This document shows positions 9,661 through 19,153 of a DNA stretch of 64,000 bases, piece after piece (within the stretch, counting starts at the first letter, position 1; each line of letters begins with the position of its first letter). The notes under the pieces were generated by a model, which saw only the letters and a program-made list of their open reading frames with translations, searched no databases and was not told where the DNA came from. The DNA is from Parasutterella secunda (GTDB lineage: Bacteria > Pseudomonadota > Gammaproteobacteria > Burkholderiales > Burkholderiaceae_F). Where the stretch lies: NCBI RefSeq assembly GCF_023336895.1, contig NZ_JAMBLT010000007.1, positions 17,461 through 81,460 on the forward strand. The letters are read 5' to 3'. A program made the translations under genes and the position numbers.

Positions 9661-9686
9661 GAAAGCGGGGACAGGTCCCCGCTTTT
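9661..9686 (+). terminator. Intrinsic terminator after the lpx-region operon
   Basis: AAAGCGGGGAC and GTCCCCGCTTT form a strong GC-rich stem with a very short loop, with A-rich and T-rich flanks on either side. It lies between convergent genes and can serve both. Confidence 0.85.
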
Positions 9687-9688
9687 GG

Positions 9689-10966
9689 TTATTTAATAAT
9701 TGGCAATAAAGGTTCTTGATCTTCCGCTCCCACTAATGCGCAAGCGGCCAATAAGACTAACTGCGGCCCTTGAAGGATGTCTTGAGCCACAAAGTATTCA
9801 TCCAACGAGTGGAATTTTTCGGATAATCCGCCCGAACCCAAACAGGCTGAAGGAATATTTTTGCTGATGGGGGCATTGGCATCGGTCGCTGACGGGCAAA
9901 ATTGCGTCAATTCAATCCCCAAAAGTTTTTGTGCGCAAAGAGCCGTTTGTATAACGGGGCAATCATCGGGACGGGCTCCGGCCGGTCGATCGCCGATTTG
10001 TGTTTTAGTGAGCTTGAGCATTCTTTCGGGATCGGTAATGCTCCAGCGTTTGTTTTCTTTAGCCACGCCTTCTTCAAAAGCTTGGAAGATCTGAGCTTCA
10101 AGTTTTAAGAGTTCATCATTAGAAATACTTCTGATATCAACATCAACTTCACAGTACGGGGCAATAGTATTCACAGACGTGCCGCCTTTAATTGTTCCGA
10201 TATTGAAGGTGGTGTAGGGCTCGCTCGGCGGCGTTAACTGATCAATCAGGTGGCCTGCGTGGCACATGGCATGAATGGCGCTCGGGATTTTTCCAAAGTC
10301 CATGAAACTGTGACCGCCGGGACCGCTAATGCCAACGCGCCAACGGTGGCAGCCTACGCCGCCCATCACAACGACGCCGGCCGTAAAGGAATCGATGGCC
10401 ATATAGCCGTCAATGTGTCTGTCGCCATTGCAAATAAATTTGGCTCCACGAATATCGCCGTTGCCTTCTTCTCCCACGGTGCCTACAAAAATGATGTCGC
10501 CTTGTGTTTGAATATCGGCTTCGTTAAAGCAGCGGATCAACTGCAGCAAGGCACGAACACCGCTGGTGTTGTCTCCGATACCCGGAGCGTAGTACGTATC
10601 ATCTTCGCGACGAACCGTGACATCCGTGCCTTCTGGAAAGACAGTATCCATGTGAGCATCGATCACTAACACCGGGCCGTGGCCGTTGCCTTTGCGCACA
10701 CCGACCACGTTGCCGATGGCGTCAATGGAGACATCCGTTAAACCGTATGCTTTCATGCGGCGGGCGATCTCTTGGGCTCTTTTTTCTTCGTGGAAGGTCG
10801 GCGATGGAATTTCACAAATCTCCACTTGCTCTGCCATTGCCTGATCCGTTTGTTTTTGGGCAATATCCAAAGCTTTTTGAATCTTTGAAAGCTCTTTTAG
10901 GCTTTGCATGGCAGAGAAAACATTTTGGTCAATGGCAGGAATGTCAGGATGAAGACTGTCGGACAT
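9689..10966 (-). CDS. M20 family metallopeptidase (PepT/tripeptidase-like)
   Basis: A cytoplasmic two-zinc aminoacylase/peptidase fold enzyme of 425 residues with no signal peptide. Metal-binding and catalytic motifs seen: VIDAHMDTVFPE (His and general Asp), GIGDNTSGV (bridging Asp), VGTVGEEGNGD (catalytic Glu and Glu ligand), SFTAGVVVMGGVGCHRW (dimerisation-domain region) and PSATDANAP near the end. The SATDAN motif and overall length fit the tripeptidase-like subgroup rather than the DapE or ArgE groups. It is a single gene flanked by terminators. The substrate is probably a small peptide but cannot be fixed. Confidence 0.85.
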   Translation of the reverse strand: MSDSLHPDIPAIDQNVFSAMQSLKELSKIQKALDIAQKQTDQAMAEQVEICEIPSPTFHEEKRAQEIARRMKAYGLTDVSIDAIGNVVGVRKGNGHGPVLVIDAHMDTVFPEGTDVTVRREDDTYYAPGIGDNTSGVRALLQLIRCFNEADIQTQGDIIFVGTVGEEGNGDIRGAKFICNGDRHIDGYMAIDSFTAGVVVMGGVGCHRWRVGISGPGGHSFMDFGKIPSAIHAMCHAGHLIDQLTPPSEPYTTFNIGTIKGGTSVNTIAPYCEVDVDIRSISNDELLKLEAQIFQAFEEGVAKENKRWSITDPERMLKLTKTQIGDRPAGARPDDCPVIQTALCAQKLLGIELTQFCPSATDANAPISKNIPSACLGSGGLSEKFHSLDEYFVAQDILQGPQLVLLAACALVGAEDQEPLLPIIK

Positions 10967-11024
10967 GATCGTTCCTTGAGGAAATTGTTGATGTTGCTAA
11001 TTTAGCACCGTCGCTAAAAAAGAA

Positions 11025-11057
11025 ACAGATTGATGCTTTGTTTAGGCATCAACCTGT
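11025..11057 (-). terminator. Terminator after the LtaS-like gene
   Basis: ACAG-TTGATGC pairs with GCATCAA-CTGT around a short loop, with one mismatch pair. On the minus strand a T-rich stretch (TTTCTTTTTT) follows, 10 bases after the stop at 11067. Confidence 0.75.
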
Positions 11058-11066
11058 GATTTTCTT

Positions 11067-13172
11067 TTATTTTGTTCCGCAAGCCCGCTCATTGAGCTGC
11101 CACATATCGAGCTGGCGGTAGGCTTCGATCCGCTTTTTCTCCGCCTCAGTGGCTTGACGCATCTTTGTGTAGTCGGTTAAAAAGTCAGTTTTGTCATCAG
11201 CCCATGGGTAAAACAGGATGGGTCCTTTCAGACTGTAGACACCTTTTTCATTTATCCACAAAGAGATGTTGTAGCCGAATGCCCTTTGAGGATCGTCAAC
11301 GGCGGCCAAGAGGTTTCGCCCACCCACGGTGCGATACGTGGCATCCGAAAGACTTAAGGCGTAGAGCGTCGGGAAAATGTCTTTGTGTGATCCTACGCGT
11401 TTTTGATCGAAATGAATGTCAACGGCCTTTTTAACATCGTCTGATGCCCACACATAGAAGGGGACGGCGACGTCCTTAAAGGGGCCATCGGTCACAATGG
11501 GCTTCATGCCGAGCATCCGATGGTCGGCCGTGGCTCCAATCACCATCGCTCGATTTTTGATGGATTTAAGAGCGGAAATGGTTTGCCCCAATGCATCGGC
11601 ACTCGACTGATACGTTTGCATGATGGTCAGAAGCGATTGCGCGTAATCGTCGTGGTTGTAATGACGATTAATCACTTCTGGCACCGTGATGGGTTTGGGA
11701 GTATAGCCTTCTGGAACATGGTAGGGCGGATGGTTGGAGGTGGAAAGCACCACCATGAAAACGGGCTTATCGGATTTCTTTATCAAATCCTCAGCGAACT
11801 TGAAAGCATAGTGGTCGGCTACGCCCCACTCGGTTGTTGAGGATAAACCGAAGGCGTCCATCAGGTGGGTTTGATCATAGACTTCATCAACATGCTGCAG
11901 GGGCAGATACTCGTCCATGTTTTCCCATGCTGTTGTACCGGATGTGACAAAAACAGTTCGGTAGCCCGCTTTTTTATAAACCTCAAAAGGCGTGCCGGGC
12001 AGGGGAACATTTCGAATTGAGGAAGTGCTCACCTGAGAGACCGGACTTAAGAATAGGAGCTGAGCGACCGATTGAATGGTGTGCAGATCGGCTGACGTAA
12101 AACGTTCAAAAACGTAGTCAGACTTAAAATGAGGACGAAGGGCACCCATCAAATCCACTTTGCCTGGCTCGTCATAACTCATCATGTTAAAACCCATGCT
12201 TTCCATGATGAAGAAAGCAACGTGAGGCTTGATCTGGGCCAATTGAGTGTTAACCGGTGTTGATTGAGTCAGGGAACTGATCTGAGCGGCCTGCATAAGT
12301 TTTTCACCGCGCTTGAGTGAGGCCGGTTCAAATTTCATAGAGTGTTTACGGTCCTGCGCCGCGTAGTAAAGCGCCATCGGAGCGTTTAAAACCAACTCAT
12401 TGATTTGTTTGACAACCGAGACCTGCGCATTATTGCGTCTTAAAGGATAGCGTGAAGTAAGAGACCCACGGGCAAGAAAGACAAAAGCAATGACACCGAC
12501 CACGATAAGCGCAATGGCTTTAATGGTTGAGAGCGTATCCCAAAGCGCGCAAGCACTTAATCGAACAAAGATTTTTTTCCATAACCAGAAAAGGGAAACG
12601 GTTACCGCGATGACACCCAATGAATTTGAGATGATCGGATAATCCTGCCACACCGTGGTCATGACAGCCTGAGGCTCTTCGTGTAGGAAGTTGAAAACGA
12701 AGATGTCGATAGCGGTTTGAAATGTCTGGATGTAGTGAAAGTTACAGACCGAGAGCAAAACGACAGCGAAAAAGGCAAAGATGCTCCAGACCGTCAAAAA
12801 CTTAATTAAAAGCTTCCAGGTTGCCTTGAAGTAGAAAAGAAAGAGGCAAGCCAGAAGGGGAATAATGGCCAAAATGGCCCCGCTTCGGGCATCAAATCGC
12901 AAGCCTAAATACCGCATTCTCCAAACATCATCACTTTGGATCATCTCTGCGGGGACTTCCCTGACGACGATCAGCCAGAAGTAAAGTTCTCGGATGGCCG
13001 CCATAAAAACAATGGCAAGGCCCACCAAGACAAAACATTGACATAAAAGCAATAAAAATCGTCCTAGAGGAGAGTCTGGACGATGTATTTTTGGGACAAA
13101 GCTCATTTTTCGGTCAAAGTCTATTGTTTTCGACATTTTAGCGAAAAGGCCTTTTAGACGAGGGATTATCAA
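11067..13172 (-). CDS. LTA synthase-like/phosphoglycerol transferase family membrane enzyme
   Basis: An inner membrane protein of about 700 residues with roughly five N-terminal transmembrane segments (to about residue 235) and a periplasmic sulfatase-fold domain (about 315-640). The alkaline-phosphatase-superfamily residues are present: Glu324 in FFIMESMGF, the likely nucleophile Thr365 in DLHTIQS, His481 in SNHPPYH, and Asp550-His551 in ATADHRMLG. In proteobacteria this family transfers phosphoglycerol or phosphoethanolamine to glycans or lipid A; which applies here is unknown. The start is uncertain: TTG at 13172, with ATGs at 13136 and 13106. It lies just downstream of a shortened paralogue. 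Confidence 0.85.
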   Translation of the reverse strand: MIIPRLKGLFAKMSKTIDFDRKMSFVPKIHRPDSPLGRFLLLLCQCFVLVGLAIVFMAAIRELYFWLIVVREVPAEMIQSDDVWRMRYLGLRFDARSGAILAIIPLLACLFLFYFKATWKLLIKFLTVWSIFAFFAVVLLSVCNFHYIQTFQTAIDIFVFNFLHEEPQAVMTTVWQDYPIISNSLGVIAVTVSLFWLWKKIFVRLSACALWDTLSTIKAIALIVVGVIAFVFLARGSLTSRYPLRRNNAQVSVVKQINELVLNAPMALYYAAQDRKHSMKFEPASLKRGEKLMQAAQISSLTQSTPVNTQLAQIKPHVAFFIMESMGFNMMSYDEPGKVDLMGALRPHFKSDYVFERFTSADLHTIQSVAQLLFLSPVSQVSTSSIRNVPLPGTPFEVYKKAGYRTVFVTSGTTAWENMDEYLPLQHVDEVYDQTHLMDAFGLSSTTEWGVADHYAFKFAEDLIKKSDKPVFMVVLSTSNHPPYHVPEGYTPKPITVPEVINRHYNHDDYAQSLLTIMQTYQSSADALGQTISALKSIKNRAMVIGATADHRMLGMKPIVTDGPFKDVAVPFYVWASDDVKKAVDIHFDQKRVGSHKDIFPTLYALSLSDATYRTVGGRNLLAAVDDPQRAFGYNISLWINEKGVYSLKGPILFYPWADDKTDFLTDYTKMRQATEAEKKRIEAYRQLDMWQLNERACGTK

Positions 13173-13188
13173 AGCTTGGTTACAAGAA

Positions 13189-13211
13189 GGCGCCGTGATT
13201 TTTACGGCGCC
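13189..13211 (-). terminator. Hairpin between the two LtaS-like genes
   Basis: GGCGCCGT and ACGGCGCC form a perfect 8-bp GC-rich stem around a 7-nt loop, just after the stop at 13224. The following T-stretch on the minus strand is short, so it may terminate only partly and allow read-through into the downstream paralogue. Confidence 0.6.
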
Positions 13212-13223
13212 GTTAAAAGGTGA

Positions 13224-14024
13224 TTATTTGGCAGTGTCGCCCAGCATTGCGTGAGAATCTGAATAATGGATACTCATCGGAGCATTCATCACAATATAGT
13301 TCACCATCGGGATTTTGCTGATTTTGGCTTGAGCCGCTGTGAGAGGATCCATGGAGGTGACGCTCGTTTGAGCGGAAGTCCACACCAAACCGAAAAAGCA
13401 ACACAGGCAAATGAGCCAATTAATTATGTTCACGTGACTCCACAATCCCGAGGTGCTGAAAATCGTCGTCAGTCGATGCCAAAGGCCTAAAAACAAACCT
13501 GTGACAAAGAGCGTCATGACGGTATCAAAGAAAATCGGGTAGGAATTTGAATAAGCCGCAAGGTTGGCAAACGGAGCGTTGAAAAAGAGATCGACTTGGG
13601 CCGCGTTAAGCGGCAATCCGGTTGCACCTAAAACATGGATATTGGCGCAGGTGCTTGCCATCAGCCAAGCAGCGCTCAACGTTACCCAAACACCAATGAT
13701 CTTTAAGCATAATCTGAAAAAGGCCGGTCCCAAGGCTCCCAAAAGCGAGACAACAATACCCGGCAGCATCAGATAGTAAGCAAGCTTCGCGTCATATCGA
13801 AGTCCGACCATCCAAATATCGATGTATTCATCTTTAACCACTACTTTATCCAAAGCGGTTTGAGTGATAAAGACATCCATGTAAAGTTCGCGGAAAACAA
13901 AATTGAGTGCGCAAATCAGTAAGGCAAAAACAGCCAGACTCATGAAAAGCACGAGCACGCGCGCGAAGGGATGCTCCGGACATTGAACGGGAGCAAGAGC
14001 CTTGATCGTACGTTGTTGTTTCAT
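13224..14024 (-). CDS. Paralogue of the LtaS-like protein lacking the catalytic domain
   Basis: 266 residues from the ATG at 14024 (MKQQRTIKALAP). About five membrane segments align along their length with the N-terminal part of the neighbouring LtaS-like enzyme: both have FRELY after the first segment, a GLR(F/Y)DA motif (GLRFDAR vs GLRYDAK), and end in a LNAPM/MNAPM plus YY/HYS motif just before the point where the sulfatase domain would begin. Here the protein stops with HAMLGDTAK, followed by a hairpin. No frame encodes a second catalytic domain in the gap. It could be a regulatory partner of the full-length enzyme or a decaying duplicate, but the membrane part is intact. Confidence 0.75.
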   Translation of the reverse strand: MKQQRTIKALAPVQCPEHPFARVLVLFMSLAVFALLICALNFVFRELYMDVFITQTALDKVVVKDEYIDIWMVGLRYDAKLAYYLMLPGIVVSLLGALGPAFFRLCLKIIGVWVTLSAAWLMASTCANIHVLGATGLPLNAAQVDLFFNAPFANLAAYSNSYPIFFDTVMTLFVTGLFLGLWHRLTTIFSTSGLWSHVNIINWLICLCCFFGLVWTSAQTSVTSMDPLTAAQAKISKIPMVNYIVMNAPMSIHYSDSHAMLGDTAK

Positions 14025-14058
14025 TTTTTTATGCAAAATTAAATAAATAGGGAATTTG

Positions 14059-15957
14059 TTAAACCACTGCTTCAATAGCCTCGGATAGTTCAAGCCATCG
14101 GGCTTCAAGTGCCTCGACCTCAACGCTTAACTCTCCGCGGCGCTTGAGCGCGGCGGCCACTTCATCCTGATCGCCTTGAGTGTAAAAGCCACTGTCGGCA
14201 AGCTTTGCATCCAAAGCTTTAAGTTCTGATGAAAGCGGCTCCAACTTCTTTTCAACTTGTGCCAGTTCTTTTTGTAAAGGTTTCTTTAAATTGGCAATGC
14301 GTTGACGCTCAAGCGCGGCCTGTTGTCTGGTTTCCCGCTTGTTGGGCGAGGAGGATGTCGTTTCACTTTTGGCTTTTTCAGCAGAAAGGGAAGCTTTGCG
14401 TGTTTCGAGAACGAGCTTGGCGTAATCATCAAGGTCCCCGTCAAACTCACTGACTTTACCCTCATGAACGAGCATCAGCCGTTCAGTTGTGGCGGCTAAA
14501 AGGTGTCTGTCGTGGGAAACAAGTAGGACTGAGCCCTCAAAGGAGGAAAGCGCCATCGTTAACGCTTCACGCGTTTGCATATCCAAGTGATTGGTGGGTT
14601 CGTCAAGCACAATCAGATTCGGTTTATCCCAAGCCAAAAGGGCCAAGGCCAGACGAGCTTTTTCTCCGCCCGAAAACGGTTTAACCAGTGCGTTGACCAT
14701 CTCACCGCTGAATTTAAACCGTCCAAGGAAGTCGCGCAGTACCTGTTCTCGTTCATCGGGTGCTTTGCGGCGAAGATGTTGAAGGGGAGTTTCATCGCCT
14801 CGCAATTGTTCAAGCTGATGCTGGGCAAAGTAGCCGATTTGAAGACCTTGTCCGAATCGGAATTCACCCGCCATGGGGGTGAGTTCCTTGCAAATCCCTT
14901 TAATCAAGGTGGATTTGCCGGCTCCATTGACACCCAATACACCGATTCGCTCACCGGCACGGATGGAAAATTTCACGTCATGCAAAATTTCCTTCTCTCC
15001 ATATCCCAAGGCGACGGATTGAGCTTCTACCAAATGCTCCGGCAGGCGTTCAGGCTTTAAGAATTCAAAACGCCATTCACGGGTGGCGCGCACCGGTTCG
15101 ACCGCCTTTAAGCGCTCAAGCATTTTGATGCGGGATTGCGCTTGGCGGGCTTTCGTTGCTTTATATCGGAATCGGTCAATAAAACTTTGAAGGTGGGCGC
15201 TTTCGCGCTCATAGGCTTTAGCGGCAGCGTCCTGAGCGCGAAGTCTTTCTACCCGCAAAGCTTCAAAGGCGCTGTAGTTACCCGCATAGCGGCGAATCGT
15301 ATTGTCTTCAATGCTCCAAATGGTGTTAACGGAGCGATCCAGGAACTCACGGTCGTGGCTGATGATAACCGTGGTCGCATGCTGGCGTTTTAACCACGCT
15401 TCAAGCCAAATGACGCTATCTAAGTCCAGGTGGTTGGTCGGTTCGTCAAGTAGCAGGAGCTCTGCAGGACACATGAGCGCGCGCGCCAAAGCCAAACGGT
15501 TTCGCCAGCCGCCTGAGAAATCCTTGACGTGATGGGTGGTCATCTCTTCGGTAAAACCCAAACCGTGCAGGATGATCTTGGCCTGCGCCGTGATCGCGCC
15601 TTCGTTGAGTTCGGCCAAGGTTGCGTGCGCGCTGGCAACACTCATATCGTCTTTAGCTTCAGCCAAGGCTTTTTGGGCTGCCATGAGGGGAGCGTGGCCT
15701 GAGAGCACCCAGTCAATAGCGACTTCATCGACCGTGTCAATGTCTTGAGCAACGTGACCGATGTTTTCAAGAGCCGGGGCGCTGATCTCACCGGCTTCAA
15801 GGGGGACTTCGCCTAAAATCGCAGCGAGCAGACTTGATTTTCCACAGCCGTTTTCGCCCACGAGTCCGATTCTTTCGCCGGGATTGGCCAAAAGTGTGGC
15901 GTGCGAATACAGCACTCGCACGCCTCGCATGAGACTGACGTCTTGAAGTCTAAGCAT
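14059..15957 (-). CDS. yheS: ABC-F ATPase, YheS-like
   Basis: A soluble tandem-ATPase of the ABC-F class (632 residues), which acts on the ribosome rather than in transport. Domain 1: Walker A GENGCGKSS, signature FSGGWRNRLALARAL, Walker B LLLLDEPTNHLD. Domain 2: GVNGAGKST, FSGGEKARLALALL, LIVLDEPTNHLD. The linker carries YIDRF-type sequence (SFIDRFRYKATKARQAQSR), and a basic/acidic coiled coil occupies about residues 530-630. The sequence pattern matches E. coli YheS better than Uup. Its start overlaps the stop of prmB by one base (TAATG), which indicates coupled translation. Confidence 0.93.
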   Translation of the reverse strand: MLRLQDVSLMRGVRVLYSHATLLANPGERIGLVGENGCGKSSLLAAILGEVPLEAGEISAPALENIGHVAQDIDTVDEVAIDWVLSGHAPLMAAQKALAEAKDDMSVASAHATLAELNEGAITAQAKIILHGLGFTEEMTTHHVKDFSGGWRNRLALARALMCPAELLLLDEPTNHLDLDSVIWLEAWLKRQHATTVIISHDREFLDRSVNTIWSIEDNTIRRYAGNYSAFEALRVERLRAQDAAAKAYERESAHLQSFIDRFRYKATKARQAQSRIKMLERLKAVEPVRATREWRFEFLKPERLPEHLVEAQSVALGYGEKEILHDVKFSIRAGERIGVLGVNGAGKSTLIKGICKELTPMAGEFRFGQGLQIGYFAQHQLEQLRGDETPLQHLRRKAPDEREQVLRDFLGRFKFSGEMVNALVKPFSGGEKARLALALLAWDKPNLIVLDEPTNHLDMQTREALTMALSSFEGSVLLVSHDRHLLAATTERLMLVHEGKVSEFDGDLDDYAKLVLETRKASLSAEKAKSETTSSSPNKRETRQQAALERQRIANLKKPLQKELAQVEKKLEPLSSELKALDAKLADSGFYTQGDQDEVAAALKRRGELSVEVEALEARWLELSEAIEAVV

Positions 15958-16859
15958 TACGGAAGTTCATCCTTTCGCAAAAGATAGACCATTGCATCTT
16001 CGTTTTCAGTGGCTAACCATGTAAAGGGCACTTTGGGATAAGCCGCTTCACAGGCGTCTTTTCCATCACCCACTTCAACCACCATGACACCGCGGTTCGT
16101 GAGATGAGCTTTTGAATCCGTCATCAGGCGGCGCACGATATCCAGGCCGTCGTCTCCAGCCCCTAAAGCTAAAGCCGGTTCGTGACGGTATTCACCGGGG
16201 AGGTTATCCATTGCTTCTTGAGTGACATAGGGAGGATTGCTAATGATCACATCGTACTGACGGTCATCCAATTCATTGAAAAGATCACTCTTAATGAGTT
16301 CGATTCGATCCTGCATGCCGTAGCGTTCAACATTGATTTTGGCAACATCGAGTGCATCCTGGCTGATATCCACGCAGTCAACCTTCGCATTGGGGAAGAC
16401 TTCGGCTGCGATAATGCCCAGGCAACCCGAGCCCGTGCATAAATCAAGCACGCGCGTGACGTTTTCTGGATTAGAAACCCACGGTGCCAACTCGTCTTTT
16501 AAGAGTTCGGCAATGTATGAGCGGGGAATAATCACGCGTTCATCGCAAAAGAAGGGATGGTCAATTAACCAAGCTTCCTGCAAAAGGTAAGGTGTCGGGA
16601 TTTTTTCAACAGCACGCTTTTCGATGCGCTCTAAAAGCATCTTGAGTTCGGCATTGGAAACGCGGGCGTCCCAGAAACGATCCGAGTCCTCGAAGTTAAG
16701 CTTTAAAGAGCGCAATACTAAGAAGTAAGCTTCTTCGTATGTGTCAGCGCAGCCATGACCGCAGAAAATATTATTGATCTCAAACTGCGTCATCGCATAA
16801 CGGATGACATCACGGATGGTCTGCAGTCGGCATTGATGAACGTCGTTATCGGTAATCAT
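15957..16859 (-). CDS. prmB: 50S ribosomal protein L3 glutamine N5-methyltransferase PrmB
   Basis: PrmB methylates a Gln of ribosomal protein L3 using SAM. From the ATG at 16859 it has 300 residues. The N-terminal helical domain has the PrmB pattern (LQTIRDVIRYAMTQF, FCGHGCADTYEEA). The Rossmann domain shows VLDLCTGSGCLGI (SAM loop) and the catalytic DVIISNPPYV. A TTG at 16880 would add seven poorly placed residues. It is the first gene of a two-gene operon with the yheS-like ATPase, both acting on the ribosome. Confidence 0.95.
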   Translation of the reverse strand: MITDNDVHQCRLQTIRDVIRYAMTQFEINNIFCGHGCADTYEEAYFLVLRSLKLNFEDSDRFWDARVSNAELKMLLERIEKRAVEKIPTPYLLQEAWLIDHPFFCDERVIIPRSYIAELLKDELAPWVSNPENVTRVLDLCTGSGCLGIIAAEVFPNAKVDCVDISQDALDVAKINVERYGMQDRIELIKSDLFNELDDRQYDVIISNPPYVTQEAMDNLPGEYRHEPALALGAGDDGLDIVRRLMTDSKAHLTNRGVMVVEVGDGKDACEAAYPKVPFTWLATENEDAMVYLLRKDELP

Positions 16860-16954
16860 AAAAATTCTTTTAAAAATCAAGCTTCAAAACAGGGTGCTAT
16901 TTTAACCCAGAACACTTGTAGAGGGGAGTGTAAAAGGTCAGAAAGGTACCCAAA

Positions 16955-18208
16955 TCAGAAGCGTTTCTTTTCAGTTTCGCTGGGCTTTCTTTTTATCAAG
17001 ACAAAAGTCAGCACGATGATGAGCCACATGACGACAATCCAAAGACAAAATCCGTTTGCAATGGTTGTCATGGAAACGTCTTTGGCCAATTGACCGATGG
17101 AGAAATTGGGAATGCCGGATCCCACGTAGGCTCCTAGATAAAGGGCAGAAATGAGACCAGCGCGTTCACGCAACGTGGCGTCCATGAGTAATAGTTTTAG
17201 TCCGCTGCAGCAAGTGCCGCCTTGCGCGGCGCCGCAAATAACGACAAAAATCATAAATAGTGCAGGGGACTGCATATCAAGCGTTAGGAAAACACCTCCC
17301 GCCCCAAAGAGAAAACCTGTGCTCATGAGCAAAAGTGTTTTACTCGGATTAAAGCGCCTGCTTATCAATCCGAAAACGGCGATCGGAATAATCAAAAGCA
17401 AGTACGTGATCGCTGCAAGTAAAACACTGCTTTCTCCAAATACGATTTGAGCAAATTGAGCGGAGAAGCCTTGAAAGAAACTGCTTACGCCCCACGTACC
17501 GATAAAAGCGGTGATGCTCAAAATAAAGAGGCGTCTTAAACGAGCGGGGATGGCGATTTTAGGAATGAGTACTTGACCGATACTTTCGGTTCCTAGTCTC
17601 ATGGTTTCGGTGCCTAAGACAGCCAAGACAATGCAGAAAATAAGCAGCGCCACGCAGGCATCAAAGAGAAGTGCTGGGTTGAGGACGTTGTACTCAATGA
17701 TAAGTCCCGTGAGAAGCGTTCCAAGCGATAGGCCAATGTTGGGCCCGGCCGACGTCATGGCTGTGCCTAGCCAAGCTCGGGCAGGCGGTGCCGTATCAAC
17801 GACCCAGGACATGCAGGCGCTGGTTGCCAGGCCACAAGACAGTCCCTGAAGAAAGCGTCCAATATAAAGATCGCTTGCTGATTGTCCGACAGAAAATAAG
17901 TAACAGGCAATGGCGCCAAACGCAAGTGCAGCGATGACAACGGGCTTTCTGCCTAAAAAGTTAGAAAGACGCGCAAAAAGAATAAGCGTGAGAACGCAGC
18001 CCGCGAAGTAACTGACAACGCTCATGGCCACTTCGGAAGAGGAAAGCTTGAGGTCTTGCACCCAGTAGGCCATCATCGGAATGGCGGTTGCGGCAGTGAC
18101 AAAACAGGTGATTAAACAAAAGGCGGCCACGAAAAAAGAAAAGCCACGCCTTTTAATGGCGTCGCCCTCCGGATGCGCAAGTGATTTCTTTTCAAATTCG
18201 ATGGCCAT
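16955..18208 (-). CDS. MFS transporter
   Basis: A 417-residue major facilitator superfamily protein with about 12 hydrophobic segments and the A-loop-like motif LSNFLGRKPVV between segments 2 and 3. N-terminus MAIEFEKKSLAHPEGDAIKRR is cytoplasmic. Sequence alone does not give the substrate; the architecture resembles drug or metabolite efflux carriers of the DHA1 type. It stands alone, 75 bases upstream of prmB's longest start. Confidence 0.85.
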   Translation of the reverse strand: MAIEFEKKSLAHPEGDAIKRRGFSFFVAAFCLITCFVTAATAIPMMAYWVQDLKLSSSEVAMSVVSYFAGCVLTLILFARLSNFLGRKPVVIAALAFGAIACYLFSVGQSASDLYIGRFLQGLSCGLATSACMSWVVDTAPPARAWLGTAMTSAGPNIGLSLGTLLTGLIIEYNVLNPALLFDACVALLIFCIVLAVLGTETMRLGTESIGQVLIPKIAIPARLRRLFILSITAFIGTWGVSSFFQGFSAQFAQIVFGESSVLLAAITYLLLIIPIAVFGLISRRFNPSKTLLLMSTGFLFGAGGVFLTLDMQSPALFMIFVVICGAAQGGTCCSGLKLLLMDATLRERAGLISALYLGAYVGSGIPNFSIGQLAKDVSMTTIANGFCLWIVVMWLIIVLTFVLIKRKPSETEKKRF

Positions 18209-18378
18209 GGATAATCACGATTAGCAATCAAATCAACACGATAAAAGAGAAAAGCCGACGGTTTATCATCGAGCCATGATGTGACAGCGAATTATGTCAC
18301 ATTCAATTGGTATTGAGATTGGTTTGAGAAGTTAAACTAATAATCGAGAGTGTGAATGAAAAGCATTCTTCAAAACAC

Positions 18379-18406
18379 AATCGGCAAGTTTTTAGGCTTG
18401 CCGATT
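18379..18406 (-). terminator. Terminator behind the autotransporter remnant
   Basis: AATCGGCAAG and CTTGCCGATT form a perfect 10-bp stem around an 8-nt loop on the minus strand, 22 bases past the TAG at 18428. It is a retained terminator of the degraded gene. Confidence 0.8.
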
Positions 18407-18427
18407 GGTGGTTAAGAAGTGAAACGA

Positions 18428-18799
18428 CTAGAAGAGGTAATTGACACGTCCGGACACAAGCCATGTGTCAATTGTTTCGCCGCCGGCCGTTCTTTCAATA
18501 TCGACTTGGAAGGACATGTTGTCTTTCCAGTTCAAGTAGCCACCGACACCGAATGTCGACCAGGTGTCTTTGTCACCCCAGGTGACGCCCACCTTGTTGC
18601 TGAGGTCGCTAAACTGAGCATCTTGACCATCCGTGAACTGATGCAAGACATCGGCGCGGGCGTAGAGTTCACCGACATAATCGGAGGACTCAAATGCCTT
18701 ACCTGCTCTGAGACCGACTCGACCGATCACGCTAATGTCGCTATCGGCATCAACCTTCGGGACGGTAGGGTTCAATGAAGTGCGATAAGGAACATCAAG
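18428..18799 (-). pseudogene. Autotransporter beta-barrel C-terminal remnant
   Basis: About 124 codons of an autotransporter barrel end. The open frame starts right after an in-frame TGA at 18800-18802 with VPYRTSLNPTVPKVDADSDI and continues with SVIGRVGLRAG, then ends in GRVNYLF with the terminal Phe typical of secreted barrels. The segment IGRVGLRAG matches IGRLGFRSG in the intact autotransporter that begins upstream at 21283, and DKDTWSTFGVG matches GSDTWYDLGIG. The passenger and most of the barrel are missing, and no signal peptide or credible start is present. It is probably the relic of a former tandem copy. Confidence 0.8.
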
Positions 18800-19092
18800 T
18801 CAGCGGATTTCTCAAGTGAATAGCCTCAAGAAATTGTGTCCAAAGAGTCAAACTACCCTATGTCAGCGTTGGAAAAGCTAATTTTGATAGCCTGAAGTGG
18901 TTATTTATAGCATCTGCAGGCACTTTAAAAAAAAATCTTATTGTAATATCAATAGGTTAAAAGATTTAACCTTAATAGAATCCCATTAGGTAAAAGGTAC
19001 TTTAAAAGTCCGTTTTAGGTCTAATGGATAATTGGGTTTATTATGATTAACACTGTAATTTTTTTAATTTTGTTCTTGAAACAAACCATTGA
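18800..19092. other. Intergenic AT-rich stretch, no gene seen
   Basis: No coding signal, RNA gene or clear repeat was found. The base composition is much more AT-rich than the surrounding core genes, like the following autotransporter gene. It probably contains eroded sequence from the truncated autotransporter. Confidence 0.5.
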
Positions 19093-19139
19093 CCTTCCCA
19101 AAGTAGGCTAACTAATGGGCAATTAGCACTTTGGAAAGG
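19093..19139 (-). terminator. Terminator after the autotransporter gene
   Basis: CCTTCCCAAAGT pairs with ACTTTGGAAAGG (one mismatch), with an inner GCTAA/TTAGC stem. It ends in a T-rich stretch on the minus strand, 15 bases after the stop. Confidence 0.75.
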
Positions 19140-19153
19140 TTTTATAAAAGTTG

